Assembly (NCBI GenBank): GCA_026002815.1
Contig: BPGB01000002.1
Coordinates: 124,001-188,000, forward strand
Length of the DNA stretch: 64,000 nt
DNA from: Candidatus Woesearchaeota archaeon
GTDB taxonomy: Archaea > Nanobdellota > Nanobdellia > Woesearchaeales > UBA9642
Direction: 5' to 3'
The first letter of the stretch is position 1, and each line of letters begins with the position of its first letter. Made by a program: the position numbers and the translations under genes. Under the pieces are notes generated by a model. That model worked only from the letters and a program-made list of their open reading frames with translations, had not been told where the DNA came from and did not search any database. Of the stretch, positions 15,818-24,325 are shown in pieces.

Positions 15818-18473
15818 AAAATTTTAATGTATTTTTATTATTATGAATTTTTAAAATTGGCTCTAATAATAAATTATATCTATCTAACCAAGCAAATTGT
15901 AACATAGATTTTACATCTGGAATTATCCATTCTGGTAATTTAATTTCTTCATCGGGTAATGCAATTACCTCTAACGATTTATTTTTTTGTACAAATTCTT
16001 TTTGATATTGGCTTTTTATATAATCAGGAGCGTGATCTAGATCAATTCCATGTATCTTAAATAGATATCCTTTAGAACCGGGTTGAAAAGCCTCATAAAC
16101 TAAATTATTCCAATTCAACATTGCATTTACGCCTTGAGGAACAACTTTATAATCTTCTATTTTCTTTGTAAATGAAATAGGTCTGGCAATTTCCTTTTTA
16201 CCTTCAACAATATCTTTCATAAATTCTTTTGTCTTTGACTCCAAATATTGATGAATTTTAAGAATTGAAAAATTATCATTCTTTAAAAGAAGGGATAAAA
16301 GTTCTTCTAAACATTGCTTTGTCTTAGAAGGATAGTCAGATCTTTTTGTTTCAACTCCCATTGAAATTATTTTATCAACATTTCTTCCTTCTTGGAATAG
16401 CACATAAATTGCATATCTTTTCTTAGCTAAGAAGAGTCCACGTTTTGCAATGAATTCATTTTTTAATTCTAAATAGTTGTTATCAGGATTAACATTATGC
16501 TTTTTTATTAAATTAATAATAACTTCTTTATTTAAATAATTTTGTACTTCGTCATTTAACTTTTGTATTTTAGGCAATGCTTCATCGAATGTTAGTTTTT
16601 TAATATCAGGTAAATTTTCATAGGTAACGAATAATGAGTCTGTATCGGCTGTAATTACATTTGGGGTTTCTCTTTGGAAATCAAAGATAAGTTCTTCATA
16701 TGACAATTCATTTATTTCTAAATCACCTTTATAAAAAGAATCTACTTTTTTATCAGCATATAAAATTGATGTTTTGGTGACCTCTTTGCCACTAAAGGTA
16801 ATTGATTTTGCACAATCAATATTAAAAAACCTAAAATAATTATTTCCAAGAATACCGTAAATTGAGTTCGCAAGAACTTTATACACCTTTTGTTTAATAT
16901 CATAAAGGTTTTCTTTATCTTTATCACCTTGAGTCATTGCTTCAAACATTTTATTTTTATAAATTTTTCTAGATGAAAGTAGATCTTCTAAAATTTGACT
17001 ATAATAAGATACTTCTTTTTCGTGTGGTAAAAAGAAACATCCATTAATCGTAAATATAAGTTTCTTTTCGTTTATTAAATTCAATAATTTTTCTTTTGAG
17101 ATAATATGACGCGTTTTAGCGTAAAATGGATCGACTATGATTTCAATATTTTGTGGAAGTTTATTTCTGTTATATGCCAAATAATATCCAATTTTTGGAT
17201 CAGTTACTTTAAATGCAAATGTATTAATTCCAATATTATAAGTTCGAATTAAACTTGGATATAGTGATGTAAAGTCAAAATCTACAACGAATTTATGTAA
17301 TCCCTTAATTGGTTCTTTCACAAACGCACCTTCAAACTTTTCATTTTTTTCACTGGAAACTGAATTTCTTACAGCTAAACCTTTTTCTTTTAAGAAATAA
17401 ATAATTAAAGAATCTAATTGTGGCAATGCACTCATAGAAGATGAAAAGCAGTTTTTAGTAATTAATCTTAATTCATTTAAAAGTTGAATATGCTTTAATT
17501 TATTTTCCAATTTCTCTAATAATTCAGTATCTCGAATGTTATATAAAATTGCTTTATTTACATCTTCCTGGAACATTTTGTTAAAATTTGTTCCGCTATC
17601 TAATTTCGTTTCATCTAATTCAATTTGTGCAATTGTCCCTAACCTATAATTTTCTTGTTTTGTAAATTCAAACATTTTATAAAGATCTAATTGGTCGACA
17701 CAAATAAATCCAGCGATATAAACAAGATTTTTTTCAGGATTTAAGAACATTTCTTCAAAGGGAGATAATAAAGTATTCTCCAATCCTACTTTCGGCATCC
17801 GATTGTAAATATATGGAAAGTCGAATCCGTTTGTATTCCATCCTGTGATAAAATCAGGATTTAATTCATGAACATCTTTAATAAATCTAGCTATTAATTC
17901 CTTTTCAGAATCACATACAATTGTATTTTCAACAGTAATATTATTTTTAATTCCAAAAAGTTTTGGATTTAAAATATATGTTCGTACCAGATCTTTATAT
18001 TTAATCGTTATTAAACATACAGGATAATTGGCCTCATTTGCGTGAGGGAATTCTTTTGAATCACCAGAATAAATCTCAATATCGAAAAATAAAATATTAT
18101 AATCCTTAACTTCAGGCTCGCCTTTACTAAAATAGTAGTAATCCTGTGTATGCTTTACTTCAATTTTGATATCACCTTCGTATGTTGTTTCAGGAGGAAG
18201 GTTTTTACGTTCATTATAAGGAACAACAATGGGGGTCAAATTTGAATAAGGGACGATAGGACGATTATCACCTTGATTTAATTTATAGCAAATATAATCA
18301 TCATTCTCTTTATGAAAGATTTTATTTCCATCTTTATCTCTAAAGATAAAGAGAACTTCATTTGTTTTCCATAAAAATTGGACATCAACTAATCTATATT
18401 TTTCAGTATAAAATTTACTAGGGATTGCATACCGTGATATATAATCTTTACTTGATTTTTCTTCCTGATTAAT
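15816..18473 (-). CDS. DNA polymerase, family B (T4 gp43-like)
   Basis: Replicative polymerase with proofreading. Exo I NILFFDIEIYSG, Exo II FITGWNTNGFDFPYIYNR, Exo III YNIRDTELL, Pol A DFTSLYPSLIRTYN, Pol B KVLANSIYG and Pol C TADTDSLF are all intact. The reading frame continues about 80 codons upstream of the first usual start (TTG at 18239) with protein-like sequence (YISRYAIPSKFYTEKYRLVD) but no ATG, GTG or TTG. I place the start at ATT 18473, seven bases after AAGGA, giving 885 residues. Without this segment the N-terminal domain would be truncated. Start position is uncertain; identity is not. Confidence 0.9.
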   Translation of the reverse strand: MNQEEKSSKDYISRYAIPSKFYTEKYRLVDVQFLWKTNEVLFIFRDKDGNKIFHKENDDYICYKLNQGDNRPIVPYSNLTPIVVPYNERKNLPPETTYEGDIKIEVKHTQDYYYFSKGEPEVKDYNILFFDIEIYSGDSKEFPHANEANYPVCLITIKYKDLVRTYILNPKLFGIKNNITVENTIVCDSEKELIARFIKDVHELNPDFITGWNTNGFDFPYIYNRMPKVGLENTLLSPFEEMFLNPEKNLVYIAGFICVDQLDLYKMFEFTKQENYRLGTIAQIELDETKLDSGTNFNKMFQEDVNKAILYNIRDTELLEKLENKLKHIQLLNELRLITKNCFSSSMSALPQLDSLIIYFLKEKGLAVRNSVSSEKNEKFEGAFVKEPIKGLHKFVVDFDFTSLYPSLIRTYNIGINTFAFKVTDPKIGYYLAYNRNKLPQNIEIIVDPFYAKTRHIISKEKLLNLINEKKLIFTINGCFFLPHEKEVSYYSQILEDLLSSRKIYKNKMFEAMTQGDKDKENLYDIKQKVYKVLANSIYGILGNNYFRFFNIDCAKSITFSGKEVTKTSILYADKKVDSFYKGDLEINELSYEELIFDFQRETPNVITADTDSLFVTYENLPDIKKLTFDEALPKIQKLNDEVQNYLNKEVIINLIKKHNVNPDNNYLELKNEFIAKRGLFLAKKRYAIYVLFQEGRNVDKIISMGVETKRSDYPSKTKQCLEELLSLLLKNDNFSILKIHQYLESKTKEFMKDIVEGKKEIARPISFTKKIEDYKVVPQGVNAMLNWNNLVYEAFQPGSKGYLFKIHGIDLDHAPDYIKSQYQKEFVQKNKSLEVIALPDEEIKLPEWIIPDVKSMLQFAWLDRYNLLLEPILKIHNNKNTLKF

Positions 18474-18474
18474 T

Positions 18475-18936
18475 TTAATTTCCTTTTTTTCTTTTTTTGT
18501 TTGTTTTTTTTAACTTTTGTTTTTTGATTTCATCAATTCCTAGTGATGAAATCATATTATTTAATAAGTTTTTTGTTTCTAATTCTTTAATTAGAAGATC
18601 AATTTCTTCATTATTTAAAAGAGGGAATTTTTCTTTTAATTTAATTTTTAATTGGTCTTCTTTTTGACTAAAAAAATTAATAAATTGTTTTTTTGCTTTT
18701 GCTTTAATAATATATTGTTTAATGAATTTAAGTAATTCATCTTTAGGTAAAGAATGAGTATGAATATTATTTATGTATTTATTAAAAAATAAACATAATC
18801 TAGGTTCTAGAAGAAATTGATTAAGAATAAATGGAATACTTATTGGGGTAGATGATAAAATCTGTTCGTCGGGGATTTGAGAATTAAGTTTATAATCAAA
18901 TAACCAATTTGAAAACTGTGTAAAAATACTAGCCAT
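18475..18936 (-). CDS. possible clamp-loader small subunit (gp62 position)
   Basis: 153 residues. The pattern FSNWLF, then SIPFILNQFLLEPRLCLFFNKY and KKQFINFFSQKED, loosely resembles small clamp-loader (gp62-type) proteins of distant T4-like phages, and it lies directly upstream of the polymerase as gp62/RegA do in T4. The C-terminus is a Lys tract encoded by long A runs; the stop overlaps the presumed ribosome site of the polymerase. The family call is weak. The large loader subunit and clamp are not in this window. Confidence 0.45.
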   Translation of the reverse strand: MASIFTQFSNWLFDYKLNSQIPDEQILSSTPISIPFILNQFLLEPRLCLFFNKYINNIHTHSLPKDELLKFIKQYIIKAKAKKQFINFFSQKEDQLKIKLKEKFPLLNNEEIDLLIKELETKNLLNNMISSLGIDEIKKQKLKKTNKKRKKGN

Positions 18937-19909
18937 CCGCCATCTCCATTACAAGATACATAACCCATTTCGAAAGAGATGGTGCGTAATCATATACGCT
19001 CTGATCTTCTCTTGGATCTTTCCATTTAGAAATATGTTTACCAATTGTTTCAATAAGATCTTCTCTTGATTCATATTTATATGTCAATGGATAAATTTCT
19101 TCATATGCAAAATTATCTGGAACAATTGGAATACATCCCATCTGAAATGCCTCCATTGCTGCGTAACCATAAGTATCATCTTTAGATGTAATTAAAAGTA
19201 TTTTTGATTCACCTAAAAAAGAATAATATTCTTCCCAAGATGAACATTTTTTTCGTTCAATTTTTAAACCGAAAAAATTTTCGACATATTTTTCTAATTT
19301 TTTATTGATTTTTTGTTTAGAATTCCGACTAACTGAGATGATCTCATATTTTTTAGTATAAGATCGTGTTCGATATTTGTCAATGATGGGGTTATAAGGG
19401 AGTCCTTTAATTAATTTAATTTTATTTTTCTTAACTTTTAATTTATCTAAAAGTAAATTTTTATGGTAATATGTTGATACGAAACATTTTTTAAAAAGAT
19501 TTATTTGTCCTTGTTCCAATTTTCGTTTTTGAATTCTCGAATTGCTAAAATAGTCATACCTATTGATAGAAGTAGCATGAACATATCCATAAAACGGAAC
19601 CTCCAAGAAATGAGGAATGATATTCCCAACTAATCCTGGGAAACTTACATCTAATATTAGAACAATATCATCCCTCGTTGGATTTAATTTTAAAAACTCC
19701 TCTATTTGTTTGGATTCAAATTCAATTGAGGATTTAACTGGTGAAAAATTAGTTATATTATTAGATTCGTTATTTGTTATAGTTGGATTTAAAACTACAA
19801 CTTCAGAAAAGTATTTTTCAAATTCAGAAGGTAGAAATTGTAACCACCATTCTTGGTATCTTAATTTTGTTGGATATTGCGGAAATAAGATAAGACGTTT
19901 ATTAATCAT
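18929..19909 (-). CDS. glycosyltransferase, GT-B fold
   Basis: 326 residues. A GT4/GT1-type C-terminal nucleotide-sugar domain is visible: YEIISVSRNSKQKINKKL, KILLITSKDDTYGYAAMEAF, QMGCIPIVPDNFAYEE. The start is the ATG at 19909, which overlaps the stop of the deacetylase gene (ATGATTAA), so the two are translationally coupled. It probably works with the upstream PIG-L deacetylase on a sugar attached to DNA or virion protein. Substrate unknown. Confidence 0.65.
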   Translation of the reverse strand: MINKRLILFPQYPTKLRYQEWWLQFLPSEFEKYFSEVVVLNPTITNNESNNITNFSPVKSSIEFESKQIEEFLKLNPTRDDIVLILDVSFPGLVGNIIPHFLEVPFYGYVHATSINRYDYFSNSRIQKRKLEQGQINLFKKCFVSTYYHKNLLLDKLKVKKNKIKLIKGLPYNPIIDKYRTRSYTKKYEIISVSRNSKQKINKKLEKYVENFFGLKIERKKCSSWEEYYSFLGESKILLITSKDDTYGYAAMEAFQMGCIPIVPDNFAYEEIYPLTYKYESREDLIETIGKHISKWKDPREDQSVYDYAPSLSKWVMYLVMEMADG

Positions 19910-20381
19910 GTTTAACAATCCATTTACAATATCCTTCAAACAAAAAATATTTATGATCCATTTTCCATAATGATGATTTAGATTTATAATATTTATTTAA
20001 CCAACTTTCTTTTTCTTGTGGATTAGAAACCTTATGAACATATCTAGCTTCCATATTAATAGAATAAAAAATTACATTATAATTATGTATTCTTAATAAT
20101 TTTTCTCCGTAATGACCCCATAAAATATGGTCATGATGTTTTTCAGTAAAAGGGTCTGGAAAATAGAATGTATAAGAAGGATTTAATAAATGGGGAGGTA
20201 ATGTATAGTCATATAATTCTAGATAATACTTTTTAATGTTAGGAAGATCATAACATACGTATTTTGACTCTTCGCAATCTTCACCATAAACAATTTCTAT
20301 TTCATTATTCAGATTTTTTAAAATTTCAAAGCAGCCAATAATTTCATCGTCGCCGTGCGGTGAAATTATAACATTTTTCAT
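19902..20381 (-). CDS. PIG-L/LmbE-family de-N-acetylase
   Basis: 159 residues. The metal-binding signature ISPHGDDEIIG (residues 6-16) and the later EKHHDH with its paired His match PIG-L (LmbE) zinc deacetylases, which remove acetyl from GlcNAc-type sugars. It is the first gene after a promoter at 20425-20453 and is coupled to a glycosyltransferase, so the pair may build a deacetylated amino sugar. It is shorter than cellular members. Confidence 0.65.
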   Translation of the reverse strand: MKNVIISPHGDDEIIGCFEILKNLNNEIEIVYGEDCEESKYVCYDLPNIKKYYLELYDYTLPPHLLNPSYTFYFPDPFTEKHHDHILWGHYGEKLLRIHNYNVIFYSINMEARYVHKVSNPQEKESWLNKYYKSKSSLWKMDHKYFLFEGYCKWIVKHD

Positions 20382-20406
20382 TGTTGCCTCCTTTAATAAA
20401 TAAAGG

Positions 20407-20453
20407 AACCGACCATACTACGATTATATACCATAGTATGGTCGGTTCGTCAA
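20407..20453 (-). promoter_or_regulatory. promoter embedded in a 14-bp inverted repeat
   Basis: On the - strand TTGACG (20448-20453), a 17-bp spacer and TATATA(AT) form a sigma70-type promoter. The -10 lies in the loop of a perfect 14-bp inverted repeat (20407-20420 with 20434-20447). The palindrome could be an operator or could serve as terminator for the upstream gene, though its T tract is poor. Confidence 0.55.
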
Positions 20454-20468
20454 GCTAACATTCACTTT

Positions 20469-20921
20469 TTAAACTTGAGTCATAAAATTTAATAATTGAT
20501 ATAATTCTAATCGACAGGCATTATGATTCATAAAATCTCCATGTAATGATGAAATACACATTTTATCAACATAATAAACAATGGCTATTCCTTCAATCGA
20601 GCCTCTTTTTTGATTATCATAATATTTAAAAATTACTTCATTTAATACGCCAACAAAATTTCTCATAACTTGAATATTTTCTTTTAATAAATTATTTTTT
20701 AAATAAAAATCGATTACTTCATGTACAATATTATCTAAATTTTCTAAATTAGAATCTGTTATTAATGCAATATATAGAGGAAACCCTAAACGCGTATATT
20801 TTCTAATAATCATTGGCGAATAATGTTTATTTAATAATCGTGTCGAACAATTTTGATCTGATGTAATTTCATTTTCTTTTTTCACAATTTCACTGAGTAA
20901 ATCTTTAACGTTCAGATTCAT
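20469..20921 (-). CDS. unknown protein
   Basis: 150 residues, mixed alpha/beta. LGFPLYIALITDSNLENLDN and GSIEGIAIVYYVDKMCISSL look like beta strands of a compact domain. It is 11 bp downstream of the zinc-ribbon gene and the last gene of its run. No family recognised. Confidence 0.5.
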   Translation of the reverse strand: MNLNVKDLLSEIVKKENEITSDQNCSTRLLNKHYSPMIIRKYTRLGFPLYIALITDSNLENLDNIVHEVIDFYLKNNLLKENIQVMRNFVGVLNEVIFKYYDNQKRGSIEGIAIVYYVDKMCISSLHGDFMNHNACRLELYQLLNFMTQV

Positions 20922-20932
20922 CTTTTTCTCCT

Positions 20933-21721
20933 TTAAAAAATTTGATCAAAAATATAACAACCACATTCCGGACAATATTTTATCCCAACTTTACTTTTTG
21001 TTCCACATATTGGGCATTCAATTTTTTCTCTTGATTTAATAATATTTTGAACTGGTTTATTTTCATATTCACCTTTTAATCGAATAATCAAAACATTTGG
21101 TTCAGATAAAATACCTACTGAACTTTCTGAAAATTTTTCAAATGTTTCAGATCCTTTTACTGTAATTCCATTATCTTCTTTATTTAAAGAAGATTCATAA
21201 GAAACATTATAGGTACAACTTGAATATGATACATTTATATCAGCATTAATATTATATGGATAATTAAATTTATAATCTAAATTAATATATGGGGAAATTG
21301 TACCATTATCATAATAGATATAAATTGGGGTAGGGTAAATATAATAATTAGTATGCCAATATGTTGAAATATGTTCTTCAAATTGATATTCAATTCTTAT
21401 AAAACCATCATCAATTCTGTCACCACGATGATCAGATATTTTTTGTGTTTTTTTAATAAATTTAAATTTATTTCTTATTGTATTATCTGAATTTAAAAAA
21501 CCGTTCAATTCAAAAGTTTTGTTTGGTTCAATAATAATGAACTTACCATTCAAAACATCATCACCGTCAATAGATACTTTCACAACGACTTTTCTAGCAT
21601 CTAAATTTTTCATAAAAATAGAGTATTCAGAATTAAATGGAATATATACCACATCTGAAAACTCTTTCAAAAACTTACCATTACACTTAATGGATGCTAC
21701 AAACTTATTTTGATATACCAT
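20933..21721 (-). CDS. beta-rich protein with C-terminal zinc ribbon
   Basis: 262 residues. The first 220 residues are beta-strand-rich with many aromatics (STYWHTNYYIYPTPIYIYYD). The last 30 hold a Cys4 zinc ribbon, CPICGTKSKVGIKYCPECGC. GAGGAGGG precedes the ATG inside a structured leader. Function unknown; adaptor or structural roles are possible. Confidence 0.5.
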   Translation of the reverse strand: MVYQNKFVASIKCNGKFLKEFSDVVYIPFNSEYSIFMKNLDARKVVVKVSIDGDDVLNGKFIIIEPNKTFELNGFLNSDNTIRNKFKFIKKTQKISDHRGDRIDDGFIRIEYQFEEHISTYWHTNYYIYPTPIYIYYDNGTISPYINLDYKFNYPYNINADINVSYSSCTYNVSYESSLNKEDNGITVKGSETFEKFSESSVGILSEPNVLIIRLKGEYENKPVQNIIKSREKIECPICGTKSKVGIKYCPECGCYIFDQIF

Positions 21722-21777
21722 GATATTACCCTCCTCGGGATACCCGGCAGATCCCTGTATTTTTAACCGGGTTGGGA
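21722..21777 (-). promoter_or_regulatory. structured leader of the zinc-ribbon gene
   Basis: The stem ACCCGG/CCGGGT (21742-21747 with 21767-21772) encloses a 19-nt loop containing GGGAT, which can pair with ATCCC on either side and form a pseudoknot close to the GAGGAGGG ribosome site. This is a possible translational control element, seen only as pairing potential. Confidence 0.35.
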
Positions 21778-21789
21778 TTTTTAATAAAT

Positions 21790-22092
21790 TTATATAATGT
21801 TTTTTATTATATCATTAATTTCTTGGTTTATATCATCAGATAAATTAATTTTAGAATACATTTCTATTAATTCTTTTTTTCGTTTATCAACAATAGTAAG
21901 AAGTAAGTTAATAAATTCATTTGTAAATTCATTAGAAACTTCAAATCTTTTATTATTAATTTCCAAAAATATTATATTTTGTTCTGGCGTATCTCTATAA
22001 TTAATTAAATAATTAAGAGCCGAAAGATATGATTCATATTCTTTATATAGAAATAAAAAAGTTTTAATAGAAGCTGTTTTATTTCTGATCAT
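21790..22092 (-). CDS. small helical protein of unknown function
   Basis: 100 residues, mostly helical and Lys/Ile/Asn-rich (FLFLYKEYESYLSALNYLINY). The start overlaps the stop of the upstream membrane protein by 14 bp. No family recognised. Confidence 0.45.
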   Translation of the reverse strand: MIRNKTASIKTFLFLYKEYESYLSALNYLINYRDTPEQNIIFLEINNKRFEVSNEFTNEFINLLLTIVDKRKKELIEMYSKINLSDDINQEINDIIKNII

Positions 22093-22474
22093 ATGTTTCC
22101 TCTTTATCTTTTAATAACTGTTGTAAATCATCATCTAAATTTTTTATTTTTGAATATAATTCTTTAATGAAAGCTTGTCTCGTTTCTTTTTGAGAATCAA
22201 AATTACTATCATATTGCGCTAATATCCATTGAATTAAACGTGATAATTTGATTATTATTTTTGTATATTTAATAAATAATTTTGAAAAAAATGAAATGCT
22301 TGTAGAAATAAAGGTAAAATTTGCTAAACTAATAAAAGAGATAATAGTAGCAATTAACCAAGGATAAAATATAACAGGATTTGAATATGAAATTATAGAC
22401 ATAGTTATCGAAATTACAAATACAATCCCGCTAATAAATTGTGATAATTTTATAAAAATTGATTGATTTTTCAA
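22079..22474 (-). CDS. membrane protein with two transmembrane helices
   Basis: 131 residues. Hydrophobic segments at residues about 10-28 (ISGIVFVISITMSIISY) and 33-58 are followed by a cytoplasmic helical tail. It is coupled to the downstream gene. Function unknown; small membrane proteins of this kind are common in phage early regions. Confidence 0.5.
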   Translation of the reverse strand: MKNQSIFIKLSQFISGIVFVISITMSIISYSNPVIFYPWLIATIISFISLANFTFISTSISFFSKLFIKYTKIIIKLSRLIQWILAQYDSNFDSQKETRQAFIKELYSKIKNLDDDLQQLLKDKEETYDQK

Positions 22475-22490
22475 TTTTTAAAAACTCCAT

Positions 22491-23027
22491 TTAAGGGATT
22501 TTAAATTTATTCCCCTTATAATTAAAAATCTCTAAATTACTATTTCTTAATATGAATTCAGACATCTTATCATAATAAGAAAATTCAGTTACATATATCT
22601 CTTTAATTCCTGCTTCAAGTATCTCTATAAGACAATCTTTACAGGGGATATTACAAGTAAGAAATAATTTTCCATTTTTTGTAGAAACACCTAACTTCGC
22701 TGCTTTTAATAAAGCATTTCTTTCAGCATGAACTGCCAAACAATATTCTAATCCTTCACCAGATTTAAAGCCTAATATTCTACGCGGGCATGAATTTTTT
22801 TCAAAATTTTTCAAATCGTTTCTTTGTTCTCTAGTAAAATTATCACCAAATTCCAATCTTTTATCACATTCTGGTAAAGGAAAAGGCGGACCATTAGTAG
22901 CCGTAGTTATAACTACGGTATCAGAATTAGTTAAAACCGCACCAATTTGACGAGAAAAACATCTACTTTTTTTAGCAGTTGCATATGCTATTCTTAGCAT
23001 TGAATTAGCCAAATTTAAATCAACCAT
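22491..23027 (-). CDS. dCMP/cytidine deaminase-type zinc enzyme
   Basis: 178 residues. The zinc and proton-relay motif HAE (His100-Glu102, LAVHAERNALLKA) and NIPCKDC (Cys129, Cys132) are intact. The insertion LPECDKRLEFGDN is typical of deoxycytidylate deaminases (ComEB/T4 Cd family). It would convert dCMP to dUMP, feeding the ThyX encoded at 63 kb. The start is the ATG at 23027 after AAGGAAA, not the GTG 21 bases upstream that lies in the Shine-Dalgarno region. Confidence 0.75.
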   Translation of the reverse strand: MVDLNLANSMLRIAYATAKKSRCFSRQIGAVLTNSDTVVITTATNGPPFPLPECDKRLEFGDNFTREQRNDLKNFEKNSCPRRILGFKSGEGLEYCLAVHAERNALLKAAKLGVSTKNGKLFLTCNIPCKDCLIEILEAGIKEIYVTEFSYYDKMSEFILRNSNLEIFNYKGNKFKIP

Positions 23028-23031
23028 GAAT

Positions 23032-23316
23032 TCAATTTCCTTTCTCACTAAAAAGTGAGAAAATTTTTTCCAAAAAAATCATTATTTCGTTTTTCTTTTC
23101 ATCATTAATATTATGTAAAATTTTATCAAAATGAATAAAAATACATCCATTATAATATAGATTTATATTCATAAAGATATGATCTAATTCTATAATATAT
23201 TTTTCATAGTCATTTGTATGTAATTCTTCTATAATTAACCCTGGAACATTCTTTTTTATAAAGAATGCAATTTCATTAATATTTGAAATATGGTGACTGT
23301 TCTGGTCGAACATCAT
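23032..23316 (-). CDS. unknown small protein
   Basis: 94 residues. An alternating strand/helix pattern (GLIIEELHTNDYEKYIIELD and MNINLYYNGCIFIHFDKIL) suggests a small alpha/beta domain. The start is ATG 23316 after AGAGG, inside the 3' end of the ligase gene (about 40 bp overlap). No family recognised. Confidence 0.45.
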   Translation of the reverse strand: MMFDQNSHHISNINEIAFFIKKNVPGLIIEELHTNDYEKYIIELDHIFMNINLYYNGCIFIHFDKILHNINDEKKNEIMIFLEKIFSLFSEKGN

Positions 23317-24310
23317 ATGTATTGGCCTCTTTATCTTCACGTATTTGAATAAAAGATGGATGTCTTAATGTAAGACTTTTATCTTTTCCTATTTCTATAT
23401 ATTTGTTATTATCAAACTTATATTTTGGCGTATCTGTTAACATTTCTTCAGAAAATTCTATTTCTATTATGTATTTAGGATGAACAAATACTTCTTCATT
23501 TGTTTCATATAATTTAATTTCTTGCAATTTATTAAAAAAATTTAATCTATCGGTACGAGAAAATCCTGTTCCTACTTTTGAAGATAAACGAAAGTATCCA
23601 TCTTTGTCAATGAAAGCTGTAATTAGATAAGATATTTCTTTTTTAGGCCATGAAGGCATCTTTTTATTTCCAAAACCAATCACAACAAGATCTAATGTTG
23701 ATTTATATTTTATTTTAATTGCTTTCATAGAATTAAATTCTCGCACGACTATACCATCAAAACCCATTTGATCTTGATATTCTTTATAAACTTCAATAAT
23801 TTTATTAAATGTACCAAAGTAAAATTTTGGTAAATGTACATGAGGTAAATCTTTTTTAAATATATTTAATAAATTAGTTATCGATTCAGAATATTTTGTT
23901 ATCAATTTATTATTAATAAATAATATATCAAATATATAAAAATGAATTAATAATGCATTATTTTCTTTATCTGGTGTTTTGATAATTGATTGTGATTTAT
24001 TAAATGGTAATATAGTATTATTAACTTTAGCAACCAACTCTCCTATTAAAATAATAGAATCTATTTTTTGTTTATTTAAAAACTCTAAAAGTTCAGTTTT
24101 GACTGGTATATCATTTTTAATAATTCTTCCGGTTTTAGTTTGTAAGATTAAATCTTCACCCTTTTTATAAATTAATGCAGCTAACATTCCATCATATTTA
24201 GGCGCAATGATACATTTTTTATTAAATTTTCTTTCATTACTTATGAAATCATTATATTTAATTTCTTTAAATTTTGTTATTTCTCTCCATAATTCAGGAA
24301 AATTTTTCAT
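23276..24310 (-). CDS. ATP-dependent DNA ligase
   Basis: 344 residues. Motif I APKYDGM with the adenylated Lys38, motif III HFYIFDILF, motif IV DGIVVRE and motif V KIKYK are in order, followed by an OB-fold domain ending in LRHPSFIQIREDKE. It seals nicks in replication or repair. The compact size resembles LigD-type ligase domains more than T4 gp30. It lies 15 bp downstream of a LigD-polymerase-like gene, which supports that reading. Confidence 0.8.
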   Translation of the reverse strand: MKNFPELWREITKFKEIKYNDFISNERKFNKKCIIAPKYDGMLAALIYKKGEDLILQTKTGRIIKNDIPVKTELLEFLNKQKIDSIILIGELVAKVNNTILPFNKSQSIIKTPDKENNALLIHFYIFDILFINNKLITKYSESITNLLNIFKKDLPHVHLPKFYFGTFNKIIEVYKEYQDQMGFDGIVVREFNSMKAIKIKYKSTLDLVVIGFGNKKMPSWPKKEISYLITAFIDKDGYFRLSSKVGTGFSRTDRLNFFNKLQEIKLYETNEEVFVHPKYIIEIEFSEEMLTDTPKYKFDNNKYIEIGKDKSLTLRHPSFIQIREDKEANTYDVRPEQSPYFKY

Positions 24311-24325
24311 TTATTAAAATCCTCA

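Noticed and set aside
18239-18239. TTG as start of the DNA polymerase
   Set aside because: No ribosome site, and 78 codons of protein-like sequence precede it in frame; an ATT with a good Shine-Dalgarno fits better.
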